This document shows, in pieces, positions 53,275 through 64,000 of a stretch of DNA of 64,000 bases. Both the position numbers and the translations under genes were made by a program. The notes beneath the pieces were generated by a model, which worked only from the letters and a program-made list of their open reading frames with translations, was not told where the DNA came from and searched no databases. The first letter of the stretch is position 1. The number at the start of each line of letters is the position of its first letter. Location of the stretch: positions 62,001-126,000 of the forward strand of contig JAXGPL010000004.1 of the NCBI GenBank assembly GCA_040766985.1. Reading direction: 5' to 3'. Source of the DNA: JAXGPL01 sp040766985. GTDB taxonomy: Bacteria; Bacillota; Sulfobacillia; JAUYEG01.

Positions 53275-54048
53275 CTAGCGGTGGTGCTGCGGTCGCTCCT
53301 GTGCCTCGGGTGGGTTGTAGTTGCGCTGCCCCATCGGGGGGACGCGTTCGCCTTGGTAGTGACTGATGCTCGGTCCTTCGGCCCGCGGGTTCTCGAATCG
53401 CGGCGCGGTCGGCCGCGGGGGCTCGAAGTACCGGCCGGGCGTAGAGAGGTCAAAGTAGAGCTTGGAGTCCTGGGTGACCCCGAAGTCGCGAAGCGATCCC
53501 TGGTCCTGCATCCGGTTCAAGGCCTCACGGAACAGCGCGTTATGGGCTTCCTCGCGGTTGAGCAGGAAGTCGATTGTTTCGCGCACGCCCTTGTCGTCGA
53601 TCTGGCGGTAGAGGTACTCATAGACGACCTTGGCCCGTTGCTCCGCCGCGATGTTCGACAGGATGTCCGCGGCGATGTCGCCGGTGACGTTGACATATGC
53701 CGCCGTAAACGGGTTTCCGGAAGCGTCGGTTAAATCCGGGCACAGTCCGGTCAGGACGTGTGGTTCCACAGAGCCGACCGTAGCCTCGTTTGCGCCCAGA
53801 TTGGTACCCATGAGCAGGTTGACGGTTTCGGCCACCATCTCCATATGTGATAGTTCCTCTGTGCCGATGTCGAGGAACAGGTCTTTGATCGCCGGGTCGC
53901 GGACCCGGAAGCTCTGGGACAGATACTGGAGGCCGGCCTTCAACTCACCGTTAGGTCCGCCGATTTGTTCCAGCATCATTGCTGCGTACTTGCGATTGGG
54001 GCGATCCACCCTGACAGGGTGAAGCATGTGCTTTTCGTGCTTGTACAA
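53275..54048 (-). CDS. Manganese catalase (CotJC-like)
   Basis: 257 residues. The four-helix bundle has the carboxylate and His ligands: MMLEQIGGPNGELKAGLQYL, GTEELSHMEMV and AAEQRAKVVYEYL, with NREEAHNALF. The C-terminus is a Pro/Arg-rich tail. CotJC-type catalases sit in the spore coat of Bacillota and destroy hydrogen peroxide. TTG 54048 has AAAGGAGTGGG upstream. It is monocistronic. Confidence 0.92.
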   Translation of the reverse strand: MYKHEKHMLHPVRVDRPNRKYAAMMLEQIGGPNGELKAGLQYLSQSFRVRDPAIKDLFLDIGTEELSHMEMVAETVNLLMGTNLGANEATVGSVEPHVLTGLCPDLTDASGNPFTAAYVNVTGDIAADILSNIAAEQRAKVVYEYLYRQIDDKGVRETIDFLLNREEAHNALFREALNRMQDQGSLRDFGVTQDSKLYFDLSTPGRYFEPPRPTAPRFENPRAEGPSISHYQGERVPPMGQRNYNPPEAQERPQHHR

Positions 54049-54254
54049 GATCCCACTCCTTTCTCTTACCGATCATTGCTCGCCGGTATCGAGACCGGCG
54101 CTACGTATTGCACTGCACGCACCAAGGTAAGTGTTTGCCAGCGCCCGCCGCAACACGCACGCCAATCCATGCCACAAGGCACGCAGCAGTCAGCACACTA
54201 AACACGCAGTAACCCGTCAGGACACTTAGCACGCAACACTCGCGCACACAGGCC

Positions 54255-54284
54255 TTGACGTGTGCCTGCTACGCGGTGTAGTAT
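54255..54284 (+). promoter_or_regulatory. Sigma-A promoter of aspS
   Basis: TTGACG at 54255-54260 and TAGTAT at 54279-54284, spacer 18 bp, directly upstream of the T-box leader. Confidence 0.8.
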
Positions 54285-54290
54285 GCTGAC

Positions 54291-54535
54291 CAACACCAGA
54301 ACTCTCGGATGATGAACGGGAAAAGTAGCGAGGCCACCCCGCCGAAGAGAGCCGGGCCGCTGCAAACCGGTGCGGGACCTCAGCCAAAGACGACCCGTGA
54401 GTCCGTCGCAGGCCTGCGATAAAGGCGCCTGAGCGGCAGCGACCGCTCGGGCTGAGGCTGCGTCCGCGAGGGCGTGGCGGCACAGGGTGGCACCGCGGTC
54501 ACATGACCGCCCTTGTGGGGGCGGCTTTTTTGTTT
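54291..54535 (+). promoter_or_regulatory. T-box leader of the aspartyl-tRNA synthetase gene
   Basis: The T-box sequence AGGGTGGCACCGCGG is at 54484-54498, and stem I begins with the GATGAACGGGAAAAGTAG block near 54310. A GACCGCCC/GGGCGG terminator stem with a long T-run follows (54505-54535). The leader should read uncharged tRNA and allow aspS transcription when it is scarce. I could not place the specifier triplet with certainty. Confidence 0.94.
54505..54535 (+). terminator. T-box terminator
   Basis: CCGCCC (54507-54512) pairs with GGGCGG (54519-54524), followed by six T and TTTT further on. It is mutually exclusive with the T-box antiterminator. Confidence 0.88.
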
Positions 54536-54567
54536 TGGCGACTTACGCAATACGGGAGGGTTATGCA

Positions 54568-55863
54568 GTGACCGAGCGAGCATTGGCCGGCCGGTTGGCG
54601 GGCCTCACGGGCACGGAGGCGCGACTGCAGGGGTGGGTGCACAGAATCCGGCGGATCGGCGGAGTAGCCTTTGTGTTGCTGCGGGACCGGAGTGGAGTCG
54701 TTCAGACGGTGTTCGACCCCAACGGGCCGGCGGCAGCCGGATTAGCCGCGTTGAACGTCGAGGACGCGGTCGAGATCAAGGGAGTTGTCCGCGCGGAGGA
54801 GCGCGCCCAGGGCGGGTACGAGATCGCGGGAAAGCAGCTCACCGTTATCGCCCGCGCGGAGGTACTGCCTTTTGAGGTCAATCTGCCCGTCCTTAAGGTC
54901 GGACAGGACCTTGCATTGGACAACCACCCGCTCTCGCTTCGACACCTCCGCAACCAGGCCATCTTCCGGCTCAAGGCCGCGATCATCGCTGCATTCCGCG
55001 ATTTCTCCGGGGCTCACGGCATGGTCGAGGTCCAGACCCCCAAGATCGTCGCAACCGCGACCGAAGGCGGCGCCAACCTGTTCCCGGTCGACTACCTCGG
55101 GCGCCGCGCCTACCTGGCGCAAAGTCCGCAGTTCTACAAACAACTGCTCGTGCTGGCCGGGTTCGAGCGCGTCTTTGAGGTCGGTCCGGTATACCGCGCC
55201 GAGCCGCATAACACTTCGCGGCACCTCAACGAATTCACCAGCATGGACTGGGAGATCGGCTTCATCTCGACTGCGTCCGACCTGATGGACCTCGAGGAGG
55301 AGTTGTTGCATACCATCGTCGCCCGCCTTCGCGGCAATGAGGCGCGCCACCTGGAAACCCTCGGCGTCGACCCCGCCGCCAACCTGCCGGCGCAGGGGAT
55401 CCCGAGGGTCCCGCTGAGCGAGGCCCGGCGCCTGCTCGCGGACAGGTACGGCAAGGAACTGCCGCCCGGCGACCTGGACCCCGAAGGCGAGCGGTTGCTC
55501 TGTGAAGCAACGGGCGGCGCGGCCTTCGTGACCGATTGGCCCTTGGCCACGCGGCCGGCATACGCCGCCCCCCGCGAGGACCGGCCGGAGCTTACCGACA
55601 GCTTTGACCTGTTGATGGGCGGTATCGAAGTGACGACGGGAGGGCGGCGCATTCACGACTACCCAAAGCTGCGGGCAAGCCTCGAGGGGAGAGGCTTGAA
55701 CCCGGCATCATTTGGCTTTTACCTTGACGGTTTCCGGTACGGAGCGCCGCCGCACGGCGGCCTGGCCATCGGTGCCGAACGGCTGACGATGGCGATGCTC
55801 GGCCTGGGAAACATGCGCGATGCAACGCTGTTCCCGCGCGACCTGGAGCGGCTGGCGCCGTAG
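54568..55863 (+). CDS. aspS: Aspartyl-tRNA synthetase, short archaeal/eukaryal type
   Basis: 431 residues from GTG 54568 (GGAGG upstream). N-terminal OB-fold (LQGWVHRIRRIGGVAFVLLR), class II motif 1 near AIIAAFRDF, motif 2 FEVGPVYRAEPHNTSRHLNE, and motif 3 GLAIGAERLTMAMLG. It lacks the GAD insertion of bacterial AspRS (about 590 residues), so it is the archaeal-type enzyme, which in many bacteria is non-discriminating and charges tRNA-Asn too. It could be mistaken for AsnRS; the YLAQSPQFYKQ segment fits the AspRS type. T-box controlled. Confidence 0.9.
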   Translation: MTERALAGRLAGLTGTEARLQGWVHRIRRIGGVAFVLLRDRSGVVQTVFDPNGPAAAGLAALNVEDAVEIKGVVRAEERAQGGYEIAGKQLTVIARAEVLPFEVNLPVLKVGQDLALDNHPLSLRHLRNQAIFRLKAAIIAAFRDFSGAHGMVEVQTPKIVATATEGGANLFPVDYLGRRAYLAQSPQFYKQLLVLAGFERVFEVGPVYRAEPHNTSRHLNEFTSMDWEIGFISTASDLMDLEEELLHTIVARLRGNEARHLETLGVDPAANLPAQGIPRVPLSEARRLLADRYGKELPPGDLDPEGERLLCEATGGAAFVTDWPLATRPAYAAPREDRPELTDSFDLLMGGIEVTTGGRRIHDYPKLRASLEGRGLNPASFGFYLDGFRYGAPPHGGLAIGAERLTMAMLGLGNMRDATLFPRDLERLAP

Positions 55864-55910
55864 CGCATCCGCACCGGGCCCGTCCGCATAACCTGTCGTC
55901 GGCGGATCCG

Positions 55911-57926
55911 CTACTCCGCGGTCCGCGGCGTCTTGACCCACAGCCGCGGTTCCCTGCCCAGCCCCTTTAGGACCATGGCTGTCGAGTAGGGCACCGGGAA
56001 CATGAACGCCGCGAACGGCAGCAGGATCAGCTGCGGCACGATGCTCCAGTCGCCGAGCCAATTGCGTGGCCGCGCGCTCATGTCGACGAACGGCCGGTAG
56101 CGGACATAGACGTAGAACGTGAACCCGAAGTAGACCAGCGTGAACAGGTTCAACGCCAGATGCACCGGGCGCGGGAAGATGCTCGGATCGATCAAGCCAA
56201 GGCTGTGCAGGATCAACACAACCGGCGGCACCAGCGTCGCAGTCTGATAGAGGCACCATTCAAGCTGGCCCTTGATGAACAGGTGATGCAGCATCCGCTG
56301 CTTGCGGGCGCGGTTCCACCCGTCTTGTTGGCGCAGTTTGTCCATGACCTGCAGGTGGCCGGTGCCCCACCGCAGGCGCTGGCGGAAAAAGCCGCGAAGG
56401 GTCGGCGGCGTCTGTTCGCTGCTGGGGTACGGCAGGTACTCGGGCCAGACGCCGGCCTCGACATACGCGCGGATGCCCAGTTCGAGGTCCTCGGTGAGGA
56501 TCGAACGGTCGTAGCCTCCGAGCTCGCAGATCAAGGACCGCTCTACATACAGGTTGGTGCCGCCGACGAACGGCAGCCGGTGGAAAAGCTGGGGCAAATA
56601 CCACTCGTGCGAAACCGCCTGGTAAAGCGCTGCGATTTTGCACCACGGCCCCATATGGAACAGGTTGCGGACCTGGAACACGGGTCCCTGAAAGATCGCC
56701 GCCTTGTCAGGCGATTGGATGCGCCGCATGGCCACGTACAGCAAGGTACCCGGGTCCGGCCTGCTCTCGGCATCGTAAAAGCCGCAGACTTCGGTTTCGG
56801 GATTAACGAACGCCAGCGCGTAGTTGAGGGCCCGGCCCTTGGTGGAGGGCACGCTCCGCCCGGTGCACTGCCCGTGGTAGCGGCCGTCGAAATCGAACGG
56901 CACAACCACGTGCCGCACCGCCACTCCTTCTGAACGGCCCTTGTTGGCCTCGATCCACGCGTCAACGATGTCCTGGGTCGTGGGCAAGGCCTCGATAGCC
57001 ACGGTTTCCAGGCGCGACCGGAGGGCCGCCTCATCTTCTGCGTCCCGGTCGATGGACCGTACCAGCCGCGCGCCGATCACCCGCGCGAGCGAACTGATGA
57101 TTTCCTCGGTGACGCGGTGCTGGGCCCGGGCGACCTGGCGCAGCATCGTTTTCATCAGCCGGGGCTCGGCCGATCCGGCCAAATCCGCATATGCGGCGAC
57201 GACGGGAATGGCCAATCCCAGGAGCGCGCCGCTTTGTTCCAGCAGGTACTCGCCAGGCCGGCCCGGCGCAAGCCGCTCGATTGTGCAGGCGAGACGGCTC
57301 GGCGAAATCCGCCCGCGACCGTCAATCAGCTGCCGTGAAATATCGCGAATCAGGGTCAGGCGTTTTGGCCGCGGGAGCCACGCCAGCCCGGACGGGACGA
57401 CCAGACCGCTGCGCCTGCTTGACGGGCTTAGGTACTCGCGCAGGGCCTGCCCGCTGACCAGATGCAGGAGCAGCAACTTGGCATCCGCGCTCAACGGCTC
57501 GGATGCGCACGCGGTGCCCGCTTCGGAATTGCCGCCTTGACCGACGGCGCCGCCCTTCCTGCACAGGGTCCGCAGTACCTCGGAAACCGCCTCCGGACGG
57601 GTGCGGTGGGCCTCGGCGGTCTCCTTCTCGTCCGTTGCGACCATCACCTCATAGTGACTGCTCGGGTAGTCCAGATGGGACATGTGCTCGATCGTTTTGC
57701 CGATCACGTCGGCTTCGCTTCTAGCGGGGATAAGGATTGTGAAGCGCGGCAGATCGCGATTCTTTTCCTTGGCAAGGGAGCGAACCCGGCTGATGGTAAG
57801 CTTGGGCTTTCGGCTCCAGAAGTCACGGTCGGCAAGGTATTTCCACCAAAAGAACCTCGCAAAGAACAGGAAAAACACCCCGTATACGGCGACGGCCGCA
57901 ACGTAGATCGTTTGTGGTACGGTCAC
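55911..57926 (-). CDS. Membrane GT2-type glycosyltransferase with a ~230-residue insertion
   Basis: About 671 residues from GTG 57926 (GGAGG upstream). The N-terminal membrane helix is followed by RFTILIPARSEADVIGKTI, the start of a GT-A domain, and a nucleotide-sugar strand. Then comes an insertion (about residues 105-335), mostly helical and not glycosyltransferase-like, before the domain resumes with GFYDAESRPDPG (DxD-type Asp near 385), LTEDLELG (near 479) and the QRLRWGTGH motif (QxxRW, near 516). Three or four C-terminal membrane helices follow. This is the processive cellulose/hyaluronan-synthase-like layout. The insertion's role is unknown. Confidence 0.85.
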   Translation of the reverse strand: MTVPQTIYVAAVAVYGVFFLFFARFFWWKYLADRDFWSRKPKLTISRVRSLAKEKNRDLPRFTILIPARSEADVIGKTIEHMSHLDYPSSHYEVMVATDEKETAEAHRTRPEAVSEVLRTLCRKGGAVGQGGNSEAGTACASEPLSADAKLLLLHLVSGQALREYLSPSSRRSGLVVPSGLAWLPRPKRLTLIRDISRQLIDGRGRISPSRLACTIERLAPGRPGEYLLEQSGALLGLAIPVVAAYADLAGSAEPRLMKTMLRQVARAQHRVTEEIISSLARVIGARLVRSIDRDAEDEAALRSRLETVAIEALPTTQDIVDAWIEANKGRSEGVAVRHVVVPFDFDGRYHGQCTGRSVPSTKGRALNYALAFVNPETEVCGFYDAESRPDPGTLLYVAMRRIQSPDKAAIFQGPVFQVRNLFHMGPWCKIAALYQAVSHEWYLPQLFHRLPFVGGTNLYVERSLICELGGYDRSILTEDLELGIRAYVEAGVWPEYLPYPSSEQTPPTLRGFFRQRLRWGTGHLQVMDKLRQQDGWNRARKQRMLHHLFIKGQLEWCLYQTATLVPPVVLILHSLGLIDPSIFPRPVHLALNLFTLVYFGFTFYVYVRYRPFVDMSARPRNWLGDWSIVPQLILLPFAAFMFPVPYSTAMVLKGLGREPRLWVKTPRTAE

Positions 57927-58177
57927 CACAAGTCTCCTCCCAAACGTCGTGGTAACAACACGCCTGCTTGGCGCGATGCTTTCCGGCTCGTTGATATTTG
58001 TGGCGTGATGCGCTCGCATTATGCTCGCCCGATGTAACTCGCTAAGCCGGACCCAAGCTACTCAGACGAGCTAGCTGCCCCCTAGGGTCCAATACTATAC
58101 CTAAACCAGGGGAGGGGTGGGGGGACTGGGAGCATGAGTCGCCTGAGAGGTTATTCGCCGGGTAGTTCCCCCGGGCA

Positions 58178-58203
58178 GGCTGCGGGCCGATTAGCCCGCA
58201 GCC
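58178..58203 (-). terminator. Hairpin overlapping the clpB stop
   Basis: GGCTGCGGGC and GCCCGCAGCC form a perfect 10-bp stem around the stop codon, with a six-base loop. No T-run follows; it may end transcription of the chaperone operon or stabilise the 3' end. Confidence 0.5.
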
Positions 58204-60800
58204 GCAGCCCGGAAGACGAGTTGCTCATTCTGGCCCGCCGGATCCGCGGCAAGGTCGACGATGATTTGCTGCCCGTCGCGAAACTCGCCCTCGAGAAGCT
58301 TCAGAGCCAACGGGTTTTCGATCTCCCGCTGGATCAGGCGCTTAAGCGGCCGGGCGCCGAAGGCCGGGTCGTATCCTGTACGCGCAAGGTAAGCCGCCGC
58401 AGCCGCAGTCACATCGATGGCGATGTCCCGCTCGGCGAGGCGCCTGCCCAGAAGGCGCAACTGGATTTCGACGATCCGGCGCAACTCATCCGGCCCGAGC
58501 GCTTGGAAGACGACGGTTTCGTCGATCCGGTTGAGGAATTCCGGCCGGAAGTGCATCCGTACGGCCTGCAATACGAGCTCGTGGATCTTGGCCGGGTCGC
58601 CCGCGTGCTCCGTAATCCACTGGCTTCCGAGGTTGGACGTCATGATCACGACGGTGTTGCGGAAGTCAACCGTCCGCCCGTGCCCATCGGTCAGTCGCCC
58701 GTCGTCCAGCAACTGCAGTAAGGTGTTGAACACTTCGGGGTGCGCCTTCTCGACCTCGTCGAAGAGCACCACGGAGTAAGGCTTGCGCCTGACCGCCTCG
58801 GTCAACTGGCCACCCTCGTCATAGCCGACGTAGCCGGGCGGGGCGCCGATCAACCGGGCAACGGTGTGCCGTTCCTGGTACTCGGACATGTCAAGGCGGA
58901 TCATCGCCCGCTCATCATCGAACAGGAACTCAGCCAGGGCCCTCGCCAACTCGGTCTTGCCAACCCCGGTCGGGCCAAGGAACAGGAACGAACCGATCGG
59001 CCGGCTGGGATCGCCGAGTCCCGAGCGGGCGCGCCGCACGGCGTTGGCGACCGCCGAAACCGCCGCGTCCTGGCCGACCACTCGCTGGTGTAGCATTTCC
59101 TCCATGCGCACCAGCTTGGCGACCTCGCCCTCCATCAGCCGCGAAACCGGAATCCCGGTCCACCGCGAGACGATCTCGGCGATGTCCTCCTCGTCCACTT
59201 CCTCACGCAGCATCCGGCCCTTGCTCTGGAGTTGCTCGAGGTTCCGGTTGGCTTGGTCAAGCCGCCGGGCCAGTTCCGGCGCCCTGCCGTAGCGCAGTTC
59301 GGCGGCCTTGGCCAGGTCGCCGCGCCTTTCGGCCGCGGCCTCTTCCGCGCGAGTGGCTTCGATCTGCTCCTTTGTCGACCTGATCTCGGCAATCGTCTGC
59401 TTCTCGCGCTCCCAGTGTGCTCCGAGTACGCCTGCCTGCTCCTTGAGTCTGCCCAGCTCGGCCTCGAGCTTGCCCAGACGTTCCCGCGAGGCCTCGTCCT
59501 CCTCCTTGGCGAGCGCCCGCTTCTCGATCTCGAGCTGCGTGATTCGGCGCTCCAGTTCGTCAATTGCGGCAGGACGGCTGTCGATCTCCATGCGCAGCCG
59601 GGACGCGGCCTCGTCCATCAGGTCAACGGCCTTATCCGGCAGAAACCGGTCGCTGATGTACCGGTGCGACAATGTCGCGGCGGCGACTAGCGCCGCGTCC
59701 TTGATCCGGACGCCGTGGTGCACCTCGTACCGTTCCTTGAGGCCGCGCAAGATAGCGATGGTCTCCTCGACCGTGGGCTCGTCGATCTGCACCGGCTGGA
59801 ACCGCCGCTCAAGCGCTGCGTCCTTCTCGATGTGTTTACGGTACTCGTCAAGGGTCGTGGCGCCGATGGCCCTCAGATCGCCCCGCGCCAGGGCGGGCTT
59901 GAGCATGTTGGAGGCGTCCATCGCCCCCTCGGCAGCTCCCGCCCCGACCAGCGTGTGCAGTTCGTCGATGAACAACACGACCTTGCCCTGCGCCGATTCG
60001 ATGTCCTTGAGCACGGCCTTCAGCCGCTGTTCGAACTCGCCGCGGTACTTGGCCCCCGCCACAAGCGCGCCCAGATCGAGGGCGATCAGGCGCTTGCCCT
60101 TGAGGCTCTCGGGCACATCGCCCGCGAGGATCCGCTGGGCGAGCCCCTCAACCACTGCGGTCTTGCCGACGCCGGGCTCACCGATCAGGACCGGATTGTT
60201 CTTGGTCCGCCGCGACAGGACTTGCATTATCCTGCGGATTTCCTCGTCCCGGCCGATTACCGGGTCGAGCCTGCCCTGCCTGGCCAGAGCTGTCAGGTCG
60301 CGCCCGTATCGCTCAAGCGCCTGGTAGGTGCTTTCGGGGTTCTGGTCGGTGACCCGTTGTTGCCCCCGGACCTGAGCCAGCACCCGGTAGACGGCATCGC
60401 GCGTCACCCCGAGGCTGCCAAGCCAACCGCCGACCTCCGTCGCCGGATCGGCCATGCCCAGCAGAAGGTGCTCAGTGCTGACATACTCGTCCTGCATGCG
60501 GCCCGCTTCTTCCTGAGCTGCCTGAAGCACGCGCCCGAGTTCGGGTGAAAGATACTGTCCGCCGCCACCGCCTCCGAAGACCTTAGGGATGGCATCGAGC
60601 CGGTCCGCAAGTCCCGTCGCAAGCAGGCGCGGATCGGGCAGGAGCTGCCGCACGATGGCGTTGACGACGCTCTCTTTGTCGTTCACAAGCGCCTGGAGCA
60701 GGTGCTCCGGCGCAACAGCCTGGTGGTTGCCGTCCGCCGCCAAGGCCTGCGCCGCCTGGACGGCCTCCTGTGATTTGACTGTCAAGTGGTCAAGGCGCAT
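58191..60800 (-). CDS. clpB: ATP-dependent disaggregase ClpB
   Basis: 869 residues, full length. It has an N-terminal Clp-N repeat, AAA domain 1 with Walker A GEPGVGKTAVVE and LFIDELHTLVGAG, the long coiled-coil middle domain (about 410-525) that separates ClpB from ClpA/C, and AAA domain 2 with GPTGVGKTELARAL and FLNRIDETVVF. It dissolves protein aggregates with DnaK. GGAGG lies upstream of the ATG. It is the last gene of a dnaK-grpE-dnaJ-clpB order. Confidence 0.96.
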   Translation of the reverse strand: MRLDHLTVKSQEAVQAAQALAADGNHQAVAPEHLLQALVNDKESVVNAIVRQLLPDPRLLATGLADRLDAIPKVFGGGGGGQYLSPELGRVLQAAQEEAGRMQDEYVSTEHLLLGMADPATEVGGWLGSLGVTRDAVYRVLAQVRGQQRVTDQNPESTYQALERYGRDLTALARQGRLDPVIGRDEEIRRIMQVLSRRTKNNPVLIGEPGVGKTAVVEGLAQRILAGDVPESLKGKRLIALDLGALVAGAKYRGEFEQRLKAVLKDIESAQGKVVLFIDELHTLVGAGAAEGAMDASNMLKPALARGDLRAIGATTLDEYRKHIEKDAALERRFQPVQIDEPTVEETIAILRGLKERYEVHHGVRIKDAALVAAATLSHRYISDRFLPDKAVDLMDEAASRLRMEIDSRPAAIDELERRITQLEIEKRALAKEEDEASRERLGKLEAELGRLKEQAGVLGAHWEREKQTIAEIRSTKEQIEATRAEEAAAERRGDLAKAAELRYGRAPELARRLDQANRNLEQLQSKGRMLREEVDEEDIAEIVSRWTGIPVSRLMEGEVAKLVRMEEMLHQRVVGQDAAVSAVANAVRRARSGLGDPSRPIGSFLFLGPTGVGKTELARALAEFLFDDERAMIRLDMSEYQERHTVARLIGAPPGYVGYDEGGQLTEAVRRKPYSVVLFDEVEKAHPEVFNTLLQLLDDGRLTDGHGRTVDFRNTVVIMTSNLGSQWITEHAGDPAKIHELVLQAVRMHFRPEFLNRIDETVVFQALGPDELRRIVEIQLRLLGRRLAERDIAIDVTAAAAAYLARTGYDPAFGARPLKRLIQREIENPLALKLLEGEFRDGQQIIVDLAADPAGQNEQLVFRAAAAG

Positions 60801-60816
60801 GTCTTCCGTAAACCTC

Positions 60817-61622
60817 CTATTTCGACAAGCGAACGCGTACCAGCAGGTCGCCGGCGCGCCGCGCCGCGGTGGCGGGCAGGCCGCGTCCCCTCAGGCGCAG
60901 CACCTGTCCATCGCGCAGCCCCGCCGGAACCGTGACCTTGAGGTGTCCCGTGGGATGCCCCACCTGGACCTCGCCGCCGCCGACCCCTGTGCGCGCCTCA
61001 ACGAGCACCTCGGTCTTAACGTCGTCCCCATCAACCAGGAATCCCGGCTCGGGCTCAATAAGCGTCCTGACTTCAAAGACCGGGGGCGGGACCCGGAACC
61101 GGGCGCCGTGCCTTGCCCCCGGCGGAATCCGCACGCGCATCCCACCGATGTCGAAGTCCCTGCCGGTAAAAGCTTCTTTGAGGGTCAGGGTCAGTTCGTT
61201 TGCCTCGCGGCCGGAAGGGGGCGCGGGTGGCTTTGCATAGGCGAACGGCCCGTCGAGTGGGCCGTCCGGGGCCCACGTGTTGCCGAAGAACTGGCGAACA
61301 AAATCGCCGAGCCCGCCGGCCCGCCGGCGCACCTGCCGCCAACGGTCTGCGGAGCGACCTCTTGAGCACCTGCGCAGTCGGAGCCGGCGCCGTACCGCCG
61401 CCGCCCGGGCGGTGTCGTAGTCGGCCCGCCGCCGCGCGCTCGCGAGGACCTCGTACGCACGCCGGATATCCAAGAACAACTCGCCGGAAGCAGACCCATC
61501 CGCCTGAAGGACGTCGGGATGGGTCTGCTTGACCTTCGGTGCCGGTATCGCCGCTTGATCTCATCCCGGACTTGCCGAAGCGGCGACACCGATATCGCGT
61601 AAAGGTCCTCGATCGGGAGCAA
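60817..61622 (-). CDS. dnaJ: DnaJ/CbpA-type co-chaperone (frameshifted)
   Basis: J domain opens PIEDLYAISVSPL and continues EIKRRYRH, then switches frame near 61540 to KVKQTHPDVLQADG, retaining the HPD motif, and on through FLDIRRAYEVLASARRRADYD. The C-terminal substrate-binding region (GREANELTLTLKEAFTGRDF, VRIPPGARHGARF, VPAGLRDGQVLRLRGRGLP) is intact and lacks the Cys-rich zinc domain, so it is CbpA-like. At least one indel. Start TTG 61622 is approximate. Confidence 0.75.
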
Positions 61623-61649
61623 CTCCCCGGGGCTTTCCTGGCGATTAGC

Positions 61650-62219
61650 CCTGCGGCCGCAGCAACCCTCACCTGAGATGCGCGGAACGCCATGGGGCGT
61701 ATCCCCACTTGATTTCGTCAGTCACCGTCTCACTGGTGACATCGGGAATATCCCAAGTGGCTACGCACTCATGTAGCGCGGGGTCGAACACCTTGCCCAC
61801 CGCTTCGATCGGGGTGACCCCCTCGGCGGCCGCGAATGCTCAAAGCTGCCTGCCGATCATCTCGACTCCGCCGACCGGCCCTCAACGTCAATCCAGGGCA
61901 GCGGAGAGGGTGGCTGCGCCATGCATCGACGGCGCGTTCGGAGTTGTCGGCCATCTCCAGCAGCTTGAGCAGCATATCCTTCTTGCCCATCCGGACGAGC
62001 ATGGCGACGTCCCGCTGGGTCCTGCGCGCCAGGTTATCGTAGTCCGCTCTGGCGCGGAGGAACAGTCGTAGTTATCCGCCGCCTTGGCCTTCCAATCGAT
62101 GTCGCGGGCGGCCTTGAGGCGGGCGGCGGTTGCCCGCGCGCCGCCCGGTTCGGCTTCGCTGACGTTGCCGTCCGTCTCCGCTTGCGCTTGCTCTTGTCGG
62201 GGCTCGTCATCGGAGAGCT

Positions 62220-62225
<6 letters not shown>
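61650..62225 (-). pseudogene. grpE: GrpE nucleotide exchange factor, frameshifted
   Basis: The acidic N-terminus (SDDEPRQEQAQAETDG) and WKAKAADNYD, then MLVRMGKKDMLLKLLEMAD, and the C-terminal beta domain GVTPIEAVGKVFDPALHECV plus DVTSETVTDEIKWGYA lie in different frames over 61650-62225. Together they are an unmistakable GrpE. Three or more indels. It releases ADP from DnaK. Boundaries are approximate. Confidence 0.72.

Positions 62226-64000
<1,775 letters not shown>

Overview
The window looks like a piece of a high-GC, anaerobic, spore-forming member of the Bacillota (Moorella / Desulfotomaculum / Peptococcaceae type), probably from a draft or metagenome assembly. The clues are a T-box leader in front of an aminoacyl-tRNA synthetase gene, two textbook SAM-I riboswitches with TTGACN/TATANT promoters, a CotJC-like manganese catalase, a V/A-type ATPase operon, a glycyl radical enzyme with its activase, a cobalamin-dependent methionine synthase with a separate activation-domain protein, and frequent TTG/GTG starts behind strong GGAGG sites. 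I see no tRNA, rRNA, CRISPR array or intact insertion sequence.

Layout. 1-1.8 kb: 3' part of a membrane-anchored class-C beta-lactamase-like serine hydrolase. 1.8-2.8 kb: about 1 kb without a convincing gene. 2.8-10.2 kb: a set suggesting hydroxy-acid use (SDR, MFS carrier, small-molecule kinase, Ldh2-type dehydrogenase, HpcH/HpaI aldolase, LctP permease). 10.2-13 kb: a lipoprotein, Cys-rich unknowns and a frameshifted msrB-msrA fusion. 13.2-19.2 kb: an unassigned glycyl radical enzyme and its activase, a protein with a nuclease-like motif, tiny proteins and an amidohydrolase. 19.2-23.3 kb: a tandem GNAT protein, a YjdI/CDGSH iron-sulfur protein and a HerA-like ATPase.

23.4-33.4 kb (minus strand) is the clearest pathway block: two SAM-riboswitch transcription units for methionine. 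One carries the MetH activation protein and a MetH without that domain. The other carries DUF39 (COG1900), a 2[4Fe-4S] ferredoxin, a UPF0280 (COG2122) protein, MetF, a divergent aspartokinase, alanine racemase and a PhzF-like protein. Together they can make homocysteine from aspartate semialdehyde and sulfide, then methylate it.

33.4-39.7 kb: tandem repeats, an M23 peptidase with LysM and G5 domains, a winged-helix/endonuclease-like gene inside repeat-rich DNA, a membrane metallopeptidase and MurA. 40-48.8 kb: V/A-ATPase operon H-I-K-E-C-F-A-B-D. I, K, E, C, the A terminus and B are split by many single-base indels while the encoded peptides stay conserved across frames, which points more to sequence error than to old decay. 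48.8-64 kb: HtrA protease, EamA exporter, class A PBP, Mn catalase, T-box plus short (archaeal-type) AspRS, a GT2 glycosyltransferase with an insertion of about 230 residues, then clpB-dnaJ-grpE-dnaK on the minus strand, in which dnaJ, grpE and the dnaK end are again frameshifted and dnaK runs off the window.

The spacers are unusually decorated: short tandem arrays (12, 14, 15, 16 and 35 bp) and a degenerate family of about 30-nt hairpin units at three loci.
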